From an uncultured Eubacteriales bacterium (GTDB taxonomy: Bacteria; Bacillota; Clostridia; Christensenellales; Borkfalkiaceae), in assembly GCA_905207385.1 (NCBI GenBank), contig CAJLLH010000059.1, forward strand, positions 1 through 6,981: a stretch of 6,981 bases of DNA, read 5' to 3'. Positions 1-5,989 of the stretch are shown here, piece after piece; the first letter of the stretch is position 1, and each line of letters opens with the position of its first letter. A program made the translations under genes and the position numbers. The notes beneath the pieces are model-generated. The model ran no database searches. It was not told where the DNA came from and saw nothing but the letters and a program-made list of their open reading frames with translations.

Positions 1-67
1 CGCCGCCTTCCATAACCGCCACGCACGAGTTAGTTGTGCCGAGGTCGATACCAATTACTTTTCCCAT
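1..67 (-). CDS. dnaK: Molecular chaperone DnaK (Hsp70), N-terminal fragment cut by the window edge
   Basis: The first 22 codons read MGKVIGIDLGTTNSCVAVME then GG. This is the invariant start of the Hsp70 ATPase domain, including the phosphate-1 loop (IGIDLGTTNS, residues 5-14) that contacts ATP. DnaK is a cytosolic ATP-dependent chaperone working with DnaJ and the exchange factor GrpE, whose gene lies 81 bases upstream on the same strand. I chose the ATG at 67-65 because the AAGGAG at 82-77 sits 9 bases away; an in-frame ATG at 73-71 would be only 3 bases from it. The rest of the gene lies left of the window, so its integrity cannot be judged. The family assignment is very secure even from this short piece. 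Confidence 0.96.
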   Translation of the reverse strand, partial: MGKVIGIDLGTTNSCVAVMEGG

Positions 68-76
68 AATCATTGT

Positions 77-82
77 CTCCTT
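77..82 (-). promoter_or_regulatory. dnaK ribosome binding site (AAGGAG)
   Basis: On the minus strand AAGGAG lies 9 bases before the ATG at 67 and 3 bases before the alternative ATG at 73. The spacing decides in favour of the downstream ATG, which also gives the usual MGK start of DnaK. Confidence 0.8.
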
Positions 83-99
83 AATTTCTTATTTCTTTG

Positions 100-117
100 A
101 AAAGCGCCTTGCGGCGC
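100..117 (-). terminator. Intercistronic grpE-dnaK hairpin with GCAA tetraloop; weak terminator or mRNA-processing/stability element
   Basis: On the minus strand GCGCC (117-113), loop GCAA (112-109) and GGCGC (108-104) form a perfect 5-bp all-GC stem with a GNRA-type loop, followed by only four T (103-100). The T-tract is short for efficient Rho-independent termination. The element may partially attenuate dnaK transcription or act as an RNA stability or processing hairpin between the two cistrons. The structure is seen directly; the role is inferred. Confidence 0.5.
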
Positions 118-148
118 GTATGTGCTTTTTTAACTTGACTTTATTGCG

Positions 149-748
149 CTAAACGGTTACCGAAACCTGCGCAAACCTTATTACCTTGCCGCCCTGCTTA
201 TACCCTTTTTTGAGCACAAGCTTTACGGTATTGGGTTCTTCGCCGTCGCCGCAGGGCAGGTTCATAACCGCTTCTGCAACGCTTTCGTCAAACTTGTCGC
301 CCGCGTTTACTTCGATTTCTTCGACGCCGAGAGACGCAAGTATTGTTTTGAAATTTTTTATTACCTTATCGATACCCGCCTTTGTGGCTTCGTCCTTAGC
401 CGCGTCGAGGGCGTAACCGAAAGTGTCTGCAACGGGCAGAAGTTTTAAAATTGCTTCCGCCTTGCCGTCGGCATAAGCCTGAGACGCCTGAGCCGCGGTG
501 CGCTTGCGGTAGTTGTCGTACTCGGCGGCAACCGAATACCACTTGCGCTTGTAGTCCTCCGCAGCCGCCTGAGCTTTTTCAAGTTCGGTAGGCTCTTTTG
601 CTTCGGGCTGAGGCTCTGTTTCGGGCAGCTCCTTTTCTTCGGCTTCGGAAAGACCGTCGGCGTTTTCGGCGTTTACGGTCTCCTCTTCGGGGATATCGCT
701 GTGTGCGGCTTGCTCCGCACTTTTCTGTTTGTTATGTTTTTCAGACAT
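149..748 (-). CDS. grpE: Nucleotide exchange factor GrpE
   Basis: GrpE is the cytosolic dimeric exchange factor that releases ADP from DnaK and resets its substrate cycle. The 199-residue product has the family layout. There is an acidic, low-complexity N-terminus (1-55), a long helix/coiled coil (about 55-95) carrying EYDNYRKR at 77-84 (usual form EFxNYRKR), a helical bundle (about 96-140) and a C-terminal beta-wing (about 141-199). The wing has GDKFDESVAEAV and GKVIRFAQVSV, matching the usual G-x-x-FDPxxHEAV and GRVLRPAxVxV with some substitutions. The frame is open to 811, but I start at ATG 748: AGGA (760-757) is 8 bases upstream, and the extra 21 residues (MVKGARRCLYYYC...) are unlike GrpE. 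It ends with TAG, showing TAG is a genuine stop in this genome. dnaK follows after 81 bases. Length is typical of the family (about 180-210). Confidence 0.95.
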   Translation of the reverse strand: MSEKHNKQKSAEQAAHSDIPEEETVNAENADGLSEAEEKELPETEPQPEAKEPTELEKAQAAAEDYKRKWYSVAAEYDNYRKRTAAQASQAYADGKAEAILKLLPVADTFGYALDAAKDEATKAGIDKVIKNFKTILASLGVEEIEVNAGDKFDESVAEAVMNLPCGDGEEPNTVKLVLKKGYKQGGKVIRFAQVSVTV

Positions 749-780
749 ATCTTTAATCCTGCCGTTTTGTTTACAGTAAT

Positions 781-811
781 AATATAAACAACGCCGCGCC
801 CCTTTAACCAA
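781..811 (-). promoter_or_regulatory. Probable vegetative promoter for grpE-dnaK
   Basis: On the minus strand TTGGTT (811-806) is followed after 17 bases by TTTATA (788-783), or after 19 by TATATT (786-781). It lies between the upstream operon's terminator and the grpE start, where a promoter is needed. Neither hexamer is consensus and there are two -10 registers, so this is a candidate only. No CIRCE dyad (TTAGCACTC-N9-GAGTGCTAA) or CtsR direct repeat is seen nearby. Confidence 0.4.
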
Positions 812-853
812 AAATTATCAAAAAAATTTTGCTTCCGATTGCAAAATCGACAT

Positions 854-886
854 AAAAAAGCAGCCCTGCCTGCAGGACTGCTTTTT
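854..886 (-). terminator. Rho-independent terminator of the topoisomerase operon
   Basis: Arms 855-868 and 873-886 form a long hairpin with AAAAAGCAG/CTGCTTTTT outer sequence and a GC-rich inner part, closed by a 4-base loop. The one imperfect position (864/877) is C-A on the plus strand but a G-U wobble in minus-strand RNA. The minus-strand T-tract (859-854) is also longer. It is therefore best read as ending leftward transcription from the A-subunit gene, about 130 bases past its stop codon, though it is nearly symmetrical and may work both ways. Confidence 0.85.
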
Positions 887-897
887 ATTTACCATAT

Positions 898-931
898 TAT
901 ATATATGCGCGCACGCATACGCACGCGCACG
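898..931. repeat. 34-base perfectly alternating pyrimidine-purine tract (Z-DNA-prone)
   Basis: Every base from T898 to G931 alternates pyrimidine and purine. TA steps run to 906, then mainly CG and CA/TG steps to 931; the alternation breaks at GG (931-932). CG/CA-rich alternation is the classic substrate for left-handed Z-DNA under negative supercoiling. The core 907-928 is also nearly self-complementary: in minus-strand RNA it folds as nine pairs with two G-U wobbles and a 4-base loop. It lies in the 3' untranslated stretch between the A-subunit stop and the terminator. Confidence 0.75.
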
Positions 932-1015
932 GGCGCATTTTCTTATTTTTAAAACACGCGATATACAGCTTTTTAAACTAACTGAAGCTACGACATTCAA
1001 AAGGTTGCAAAAAAC

Positions 1016-3499
1016 TTACAGGCGCATCTGCACGTTGCCGTCGGCGTAGTCAGACTTTTGCTTGAGCGCAACTATCTTCGCGGGGTCGATAGGCGGATTG
1101 CGCTTTAACTTTTTGCCCTTTGTAACGCGGTTTTCAATTGAAATTTCTTCAGTGTTGAGCTCAGCTACCGTGCCGTCCTTGTTTATTATTGCAAGCGTGT
1201 ACGGAATTGTTACGTAGTCGGCGAACAGAAGACTCTTGCAGTCCTTTACGTCGGCGATGATAACTCCCTTGCAGGCGCGGCCTATGGGGTCTATGAGCGA
1301 GGATATTACTCGCTTGAAGCCGTTTGCCGCGGTAACCACCACTATTTCGCCCTCGCCGTTTATCTGCGAAGCGAAGATGGCTTCGTCGCCAGCGCCCAAA
1401 GCTATGCCGCGCACGCCGCCCGCTACTCTGCCTTGAACGGGCAGGTTGTCCTTTACGGCATTGAGCGCAAGTCCGCCGCGGCTTACGAAGAACATTGTTG
1501 AAAACTCGTCGGTATCGTAAGTTTCAACGTTTATGACCTCATCGCCTTCTTTGAGCGTCATTGCCTGATAATAGCTCTTTTTAAGGCTGTATTCCGCCCA
1601 AGGGGTGCGCTTGACCATGCCGAGGCGCGTGAAGAACAGAACGTCGCCCTTCATTTCCTCGCGGGTGAAAAGTTTTACCGCGCGCTCGCTCTCCATAGCG
1701 TCGGGGCAGATTTCGTGCAAGGTAAGCCCGGGCTGTCTGTAATCGGTGGGGTCTACGTCGTCGAGATTGATGTAAACGCAGTTGCCCTGGTCGGTAAAGC
1801 AGGTTAAAACTGCGTCCGAACCGGTAAAAATTATCTGCGTGTGCATGCCCGAAAGTTTTGCCGAAGTCATAGGCTTTTTGAATTTGGAAACAAAGTCGTT
1901 CTTTTCGGTAAACTTTACTCTGCCGTCGGCAGTGAGCGACACAGCCCATTCGGTAACTGCGCGCTTGACGTCTTCGCGCTTGACGTAAATTTCCTCGCTG
2001 GCGCCGATAATTTTTGATTTGCGCGGGCAAGGATACTTCTTTTTGATTTCCTTGATTTCCTGCTTGACGATATCCATCTGCATATTCTTGTCACCGATGA
2101 CTTTCTGCAGATAGGCTATCTTTTTATTGAGCTCCTCAAGCTCCTGTTCGAGCTTGTAAACTTCGAGTTTTGCAAGGCGGGCAAGCCTTAAATCGAGTAT
2201 CGCCTGAGCCTGACGTTCGGAAAGGTTGAACTTGTCGCGCAGTTTCTGGCGCGCGTCCGCAGTGCTTTCGGCATTCTTGATTATGCGCACCACCTCGTCG
2301 ATGTTGTGCACGCCTACTATAAGGCCTTCTAAAATGTGCTTGCGCGCGAGCGCTTCTTTAAGTTCGAACTTGGCGCGGCGCAGCACGACAAGGCGCTGAT
2401 AGTTTACGTAATACCTTATTATGTCTAAAAGTCCCAGCTGCTGGGGCTTGCCGCCCGCAATTGCGACCATGTTTATGCCGAAAGTGCATTCAAGGTCGGT
2501 ATACTTCAAAAGCACGGCGAGTATAGCGTCTACGTCCGCTTCCTTTTTGCACGTTATGACGGCGCGCATGCCCGTTCTGTCCGACTCGTCCACGATGTCG
2601 GTTATGTCCGAAAGAACGTCCTTGCGCGACTCCTTAAGAAGCATTATCTTCCTTAAAAGTTCGGCTTTGTTGGTCTGGTAAGGAAGTTCTGTTATTACTA
2701 TAAGTTTTTTGCCGCCCTTATCCGTTTCCACCGAATATTTGGCGCGGAGAGTTATTTTGCCCTTGCCCGTTTCGTAAGCCTGAGTAAGCTCGTTGGCTAT
2801 TATATAGCCGCCCGTGGAAAAGTCGGGTCCGGGAATAATGCGCATCATTTCCTTTAAGGATATGCGCGGGTTATCTATATAGGCGCACACACCGTCTATA
2901 ACCTCGCCGAGGTTGTGCGTAGGTATGTTGGTGGCAAGGCCTACCGCTATGCCGTTCGCGCCGTTTACAAGAAGGTTGGGGAACCTGCCGGGGAGTATGT
3001 CGGGCTCTAATAAGCTGTCGTCAAAGTTAAAAGAAAAGGAAACGGTTTCCTTGTCTAAGTCCTTTAAAAGCTCCATTGCGAGCGGTTCAAGCCTTGCTTC
3101 GGTATACCTCATCGCGGCGGCGGGGTCGCCGTCCACCGAACCGAAGTTGCCGTGCCCGTTTACGAGCGTCATTCGCATGTTGAAGTCCTGAGCCATTCGC
3201 ACCATCGCGTCGTAAACCGAGCTGTCGCCGTGGGGATGGTATTTGCCCATGCAGTCGCCGACTATGCGCGCGGACTTTTTGTGCGGCTTATCGGGCGTGA
3301 GCCCCATTTCCAGCATTGTGTACAGAATTCGCCTTTGTACAGGTTTAAGTCCGTCCTCCACGCGCGGAAGCGCCCTGTCGAGAATAACAAACTCGGCATA
3401 GGGCAGCATTGACTGCGGCATAACGTCCTCTATGGGGGTTATGAACACGTTGCCCTGCGGTATGGAAGTCTGAAAATTTCCGTCGTTCTTCTTTGCCAT
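1016..3499 (-). CDS. parC: Type IIA DNA topoisomerase A subunit, GyrA/ParC family (topoisomerase IV-like)
   Basis: This is the DNA-cleaving subunit of an A2B2 type II topoisomerase. The 827-residue protein has the winged-helix/tower cleavage core (about 30-490) with KKSARIVGD (74-82), [15 protein letters not shown] (85-99) and catalytic Tyr132 after Arg131 in [11 protein letters not shown] (127-137). A coiled coil (about 445-490) leads into a beta-pinwheel C-terminal domain (about 500-827). The quinolone-site residues Ser93 and Asp97 (E. coli GyrA 83 and 87) are the sensitive types. KPVQRRIL (52-59, Gln where GyrA has His), GDSSVY and [11 protein letters not shown] resemble ParC. No QRRGGKG GyrA box is found around 535-560, where gyrase carries it before the first CTD blade, so I favour a decatenating, topo IV-like role. 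An orthodox gyrA cannot be excluded. Its Shine-Dalgarno AAAGGG (3515-3510) overlaps the B-subunit stop codon and lies 10 bases before the ATG. The gene starts 15 bases after the B subunit, indicating one operon and probable translational coupling. Confidence 0.9.
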   Translation of the reverse strand: MAKKNDGNFQTSIPQGNVFITPIEDVMPQSMLPYAEFVILDRALPRVEDGLKPVQRRILYTMLEMGLTPDKPHKKSARIVGDCMGKYHPHGDSSVYDAMVRMAQDFNMRMTLVNGHGNFGSVDGDPAAAMRYTEARLEPLAMELLKDLDKETVSFSFNFDDSLLEPDILPGRFPNLLVNGANGIAVGLATNIPTHNLGEVIDGVCAYIDNPRISLKEMMRIIPGPDFSTGGYIIANELTQAYETGKGKITLRAKYSVETDKGGKKLIVITELPYQTNKAELLRKIMLLKESRKDVLSDITDIVDESDRTGMRAVITCKKEADVDAILAVLLKYTDLECTFGINMVAIAGGKPQQLGLLDIIRYYVNYQRLVVLRRAKFELKEALARKHILEGLIVGVHNIDEVVRIIKNAESTADARQKLRDKFNLSERQAQAILDLRLARLAKLEVYKLEQELEELNKKIAYLQKVIGDKNMQMDIVKQEIKEIKKKYPCPRKSKIIGASEEIYVKREDVKRAVTEWAVSLTADGRVKFTEKNDFVSKFKKPMTSAKLSGMHTQIIFTGSDAVLTCFTDQGNCVYINLDDVDPTDYRQPGLTLHEICPDAMESERAVKLFTREEMKGDVLFFTRLGMVKRTPWAEYSLKKSYYQAMTLKEGDEVINVETYDTDEFSTMFFVSRGGLALNAVKDNLPVQGRVAGGVRGIALGAGDEAIFASQINGEGEIVVVTAANGFKRVISSLIDPIGRACKGVIIADVKDCKSLLFADYVTIPYTLAIINKDGTVAELNTEEISIENRVTKGKKLKRNPPIDPAKIVALKQKSDYADGNVQMRL

Positions 3500-3514
3500 A
3501 AGCTGTGCGCCCTT

Positions 3515-5599
3515 TTAATCGTAATAGTCTTCCTGCGCGCCCTTACCTTCTTCCTTGAAGCGCACCTTTTCTATAAATCCGTCCACTTTGTTGAAGTTGG
3601 CGTTTTCGTTCAAAAATTCCTTTCTGCCTTCTACCTTGTCGCCCATCAGCATATCAATGACGCGGCCCGCTTCGGCGATATCTTCTATGGTAACCTGAAT
3701 AAGGTTGCGCGTCGAAGGGTCCATGGTCGTTTCCCAGAGCTGGTCGGCAGACATTTCGCCCAGACCTTTGTAGCGCTGTATCTGGTAGCCCTTGCCTACT
3801 TTTTTAATCTTTTTGTCAAGTTCCTTGTCGTCGTAGGCGTACTCCACCACATCCTTTTTATATACCTTGTAAAGGGGCGGCATGCCGATATAAACGCAGC
3901 CCGCCTTAATAAGGTCGCACATATACTTGAAAAAGAAAGTAAGCAGTATGCAGCGGATATGCATGCCGTCCTGGTCGGCATCGGAAAGTATTATTACCTT
4001 TTTATATCTCGTTTTTTCCACGTCGAAGCTCTTGCCGAAGCCCGCGCCTATCGCCGAGATAAGCGTTTTGAGCTCCTCGTTCTGAAGCGCCTGCAACGCG
4101 CTTTTTTTCTGCACGTTCAAAGGCTTGCCGCGCAGGGGAAGTATAGACTGGAACTGGCGTATGCGCGCCTGTTTTGCCGTGCCGCCCGCACTGTCGCCCT
4201 CAACTATGAAAAGTTCGTTCTTTTCGGGGTCTTTGCCCGAGCACGCCGCAAGCTTGCCTACAAGGTTGAGCCCGTCGTTTTCCGAAGCTGCCTTGGCTAC
4301 GTCCCTTTCATGGCGGTGCTTTATTCTGTCGTCTGCGGCAAACTTGGCTTTGCGCGCAATCTCGTCGAACGCCGCCTTGTTAGAGCGTACGTCCATAAGC
4401 TTTTTAAGCCCTTCAAGCACCACCTGCTCCACCACGGGCTTTACTTCGGGATTGCCAAGTTTGGTCTTTGTCTGACCTTCAAACTCCACGTTGTTCATCT
4501 GCACGGTCAGAACGGCGGTAAGTCCTTCCTTTACGTCGTCAACAACAAAAGGAGCGTCCTTTGCCTTGAGTACGCCGTTTGAGCGAGCGTATTCGTTGAC
4601 GGCTTTCAGAAGACCGTTTCTGAAGCCCGTTTCGTGATATCCGCCCTCAACCGTAGAAATGTTATTTACAAAGGAGTACAGATTTTCCGTATCCTCTTTG
4701 GTATGTGCTATCGCAAACTCTACCTTTATTTTTGAGGGAGCGAATCCCTTTATGGTTATATCCTTTACCGCCGAATAATAAAGCGGCGAAGCGTAAGCCT
4801 GAGTGTTATCCTGATTGAGATAGGTAACAAAATCTACAAGACCGCCGTCGTACTTGTAGCTTACCGAAGGGCGCGGAGGAAGTTTTTCCTTCACCTCTTC
4901 GCCGTCCTCGCCCGCAACGGTGCGGTAAAGAATGCGCTCGTCCTCGAAATTTATGCGTACGCCTTTATTGAGGAACGCGAGTTCCTTAAGGCGCTTTGAT
5001 ATGGTTTCGTAACTCCACTCTATCGTTTCAAAGACGCGGTCATCTGGCATAAAGCGCACAAAAGTGCCTCGCACGCCCGCCTTGGCGCCCGTCTCCTTCA
5101 AAGGCCCGTCGGGCACGCCGCACAGCCATTTTTTATTCTTCTGGTCGTACGTTGAAGTAAAGCGCATGGAATAAACTTTGCCGCGGCACACCTCTACCTC
5201 AAGCCAGCGCGAAAGAGCGTTGGTAACAGAAGCGCCAACGCCGTGAAGTCCGCCCGAAAAGGCATAGTTGTCCGAATCGAACTTGCCGCCCGCGTGCAGC
5301 TTGGTAAAAATAAGCTCAACGCCGCTTATGCCCGCCTTTTTGTTTATGTCGGTGGGCATGCCTCGACCGTTATCCTGAACGGATACTGAACCGTCCTTCC
5401 ACAACTTTACGCTTATTTCGTCCGCGTAGCCGTTGGCGGCCTCGTCTATGGAGTTGTCGACTATTTCCCAAAGGATATGATGAAGTCCGCGCACGCCCGT
5501 AGAACCTACGTACATGCCGGGGCGCACGCGCACCGCTTCAAGTCCTTCCAATATTTTCAGGTCGTCAGCATCGTATGAGTTTGCTTTTTTTACTGCCAT
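3515..5599 (-). CDS. parE: Type IIA DNA topoisomerase B subunit, GyrB/ParE family (topoisomerase IV-like)
   Basis: This is the ATPase subunit that drives strand passage with the adjacent A subunit. The 694-residue protein begins with a GHKL ATPase: WEIVDNSIDE with catalytic-base Glu45 and Asn49, Asp76 in QDNGRGMPT, and the ATP lid GGLHGVGAS (116-124). The transducer domain follows, with QTKTKLGN (376-383) placing Lys378 at the ATP. The TOPRIM domain has EGDSAGG (Glu467), PLRGKPLNV (488-496) and DADQDG (Asp540, 542, 544) for Mg2+, then QRYKGLGEM (608-616) and LMGDKV near the end. GRGMPT, RWLEVEV, LLTFFFKYM and GRVIDMLMG recall ParE (for example the S. aureus protein), whereas QTKTKLGN is GyrB-like, so the paralogue call is moderate. 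Length excludes the insertion of enterobacterial GyrB. The start ATG at 5599 has GGAG (5614-5611) 11 bases upstream. It is first in its operon, behind the promoter at 5655-5683. Confidence 0.9.
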   Translation of the reverse strand: MAVKKANSYDADDLKILEGLEAVRVRPGMYVGSTGVRGLHHILWEIVDNSIDEAANGYADEISVKLWKDGSVSVQDNGRGMPTDINKKAGISGVELIFTKLHAGGKFDSDNYAFSGGLHGVGASVTNALSRWLEVEVCRGKVYSMRFTSTYDQKNKKWLCGVPDGPLKETGAKAGVRGTFVRFMPDDRVFETIEWSYETISKRLKELAFLNKGVRINFEDERILYRTVAGEDGEEVKEKLPPRPSVSYKYDGGLVDFVTYLNQDNTQAYASPLYYSAVKDITIKGFAPSKIKVEFAIAHTKEDTENLYSFVNNISTVEGGYHETGFRNGLLKAVNEYARSNGVLKAKDAPFVVDDVKEGLTAVLTVQMNNVEFEGQTKTKLGNPEVKPVVEQVVLEGLKKLMDVRSNKAAFDEIARKAKFAADDRIKHRHERDVAKAASENDGLNLVGKLAACSGKDPEKNELFIVEGDSAGGTAKQARIRQFQSILPLRGKPLNVQKKSALQALQNEELKTLISAIGAGFGKSFDVEKTRYKKVIILSDADQDGMHIRCILLTFFFKYMCDLIKAGCVYIGMPPLYKVYKKDVVEYAYDDKELDKKIKKVGKGYQIQRYKGLGEMSADQLWETTMDPSTRNLIQVTIEDIAEAGRVIDMLMGDKVEGRKEFLNENANFNKVDGFIEKVRFKEEGKGAQEDYYD

Positions 5600-5654
5600 G
5601 CCTTTATTTTCTCCGCGTGAATTAAAAACGTAACAAAAAAATGTTTCTCACTGT

Positions 5655-5683
5655 ATTATACCACATATTGTGTTCAATTGCAA
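5655..5683 (-). promoter_or_regulatory. Main promoter of the topoisomerase operon (extended -10)
   Basis: On the minus strand TTGCAA (5683-5678), a 17-base spacer and TATAAT (5660-5655) form a strong vegetative promoter. TG one base upstream of the -10 makes it an extended -10 (TGGTATAAT). Initiation would fall near 5648, giving an untranslated leader of about 50 bases before the B-subunit ATG. Confidence 0.85.
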
Positions 5684-5752
5684 GGCGCAAAACAACATTT
5701 TATGGTTATAACTTGCAGTAATTGATTAATTCAGATAGACGAATACACGTCA

Positions 5753-5781
5753 TATACAGCGCTTTTTTGCGCACTTGTCAA
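5753..5781 (-). promoter_or_regulatory. Possible second upstream promoter for the topoisomerase operon, with a dyad in its spacer
   Basis: On the minus strand TTGACA (5781-5776), a 17-base spacer and TGTATA (5758-5753) form a plausible promoter with a perfect -35. The spacer holds a perfect inverted repeat, GCGC-A6-GCGC on this strand (5772-5759), placed where a repressor or supercoiling-dependent twist could act. It would add a leader running through the main promoter. It is weaker than the proximal promoter. Confidence 0.4.
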
Positions 5782-5825
5782 GGTATAATTTTTTTCGCTC
5801 ATCGCGGCTTTTCTGCCATTAAATA

Positions 5826-5853
5826 TTGACAAAAGGTATTTAGATGGTATAAT
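5826..5853 (+). promoter_or_regulatory. Consensus rightward promoter for the AT-rich block
   Basis: TTGACA (5826-5831), a 16-base spacer and TATAAT (5848-5853) match the vegetative consensus in both hexamers; TG at 5845-5846 adds an extended -10. Initiation would be near 5860, giving about 130 bases of leader before the lipoprotein ATG at 5990. It points away from the topoisomerase promoters. Confidence 0.85.
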
Positions 5854-5889
5854 GCAGTTGATAGATAATAACTGGTAGGAATATAAAAC

Positions 5890-5903
5890 AGGAGGTAACC
5901 TCC
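5890..5903 (+). promoter_or_regulatory. Leader Shine-Dalgarno embedded in a perfect dyad (self-sequestering RBS)
   Basis: AGGAGG (5890-5895) lies 9 bases before the ATG at 5905, ideal spacing. The same bases belong to the dyad GGAGGTAACCTCC (5891-5903), so in RNA the Shine-Dalgarno can pair with CCUCC in a short hairpin with a UAA loop. The CCTCC (5899-5903) could instead pair with GGAGG at 5980-5984, the lipoprotein ribosome binding site, so the two sites may compete. Confidence 0.6.
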
Positions 5904-5904
5904 G

Positions 5905-5946
5905 ATGAAATATGTTATTTATGTAAGCACAAATGAAATCTTATAA
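5905..5946 (+). CDS. 13-residue leader ORF (MKYVIYVSTNEIL), possible regulatory leader peptide
   Basis: An ATG with an excellent Shine-Dalgarno (AGGAGG, 9-base spacing) opens a 13-codon frame ending in TAA at 5944-5946. It starts about 45 bases after the predicted transcription start and 44 bases before the lipoprotein ATG. Its last third forms the left arm of the hairpin at 5926-5965, and its stop codon sits in the loop. A ribosome terminating there would cover part of the right arm and block the hairpin, the geometry expected of a leader peptide in attenuation. Alternatively, the peptide resembles the start of serine recombinases (MKxxIYVRVSTxEQ) with two residues missing, so it could be the stub of a decayed recombinase gene. 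I see no third signal that decides; expression is inferred from the ribosome binding site alone. Confidence 0.5.
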   Translation: MKYVIYVSTNEIL

Positions 5947-5965
5947 GGATTTCTTTGTGTTTTTT
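5926..5965 (+). terminator. Attenuator-like hairpin with T-tract overlapping the leader ORF
   Basis: CACAAA (5928-5933) pairs with TTTGTG (5954-5959), and GAAATC (5935-5940) pairs with GATTTC (5948-5953). This gives 12 pairs with a single bulged T5934 and a 7-base loop (TTATAAG). G5927 and A5926 can extend the stem into the T-tract. Six T (5960-5965) follow the stem directly, as in a Rho-independent terminator, although the stem is AU-rich and so moderate in strength. It lies between the promoter and the lipoprotein gene, so it can only be an attenuator or a partial stop. Confidence 0.6.
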
Positions 5966-5989
5966 AATTGATATAGTTAGGAGGCAGTT

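Noticed and set aside
749..811. Upstream extension of grpE to the ATG at 811
   Set aside because: The added residues are Cys/Tyr/Arg-rich and unlike GrpE, they overlap the likely promoter, and ATG 748 has a well-spaced AGGA.
749..853. CIRCE or CtsR operator before grpE
   Set aside because: Only a loose GGTTAAA-like heptamer near 805-811 recalls half a CtsR site. There is no second direct half-site and no CIRCE dyad.
818..1000. 60-codon minus-strand open frame between the A-subunit gene and grpE
   Set aside because: It runs through the alternating pyrimidine-purine tract and the terminator hairpin, has no Shine-Dalgarno and an implausible composition (RARAYACAH). It is a chance frame.
3959..4582. 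207-codon plus-strand frame antisense to the B-subunit gene
   Set aside because: It is a mirror of the strongly conserved B-subunit coding sequence, with no ribosome binding site and no domain-like features. Other antisense frames in 1236-4475 are rejected for the same reason.
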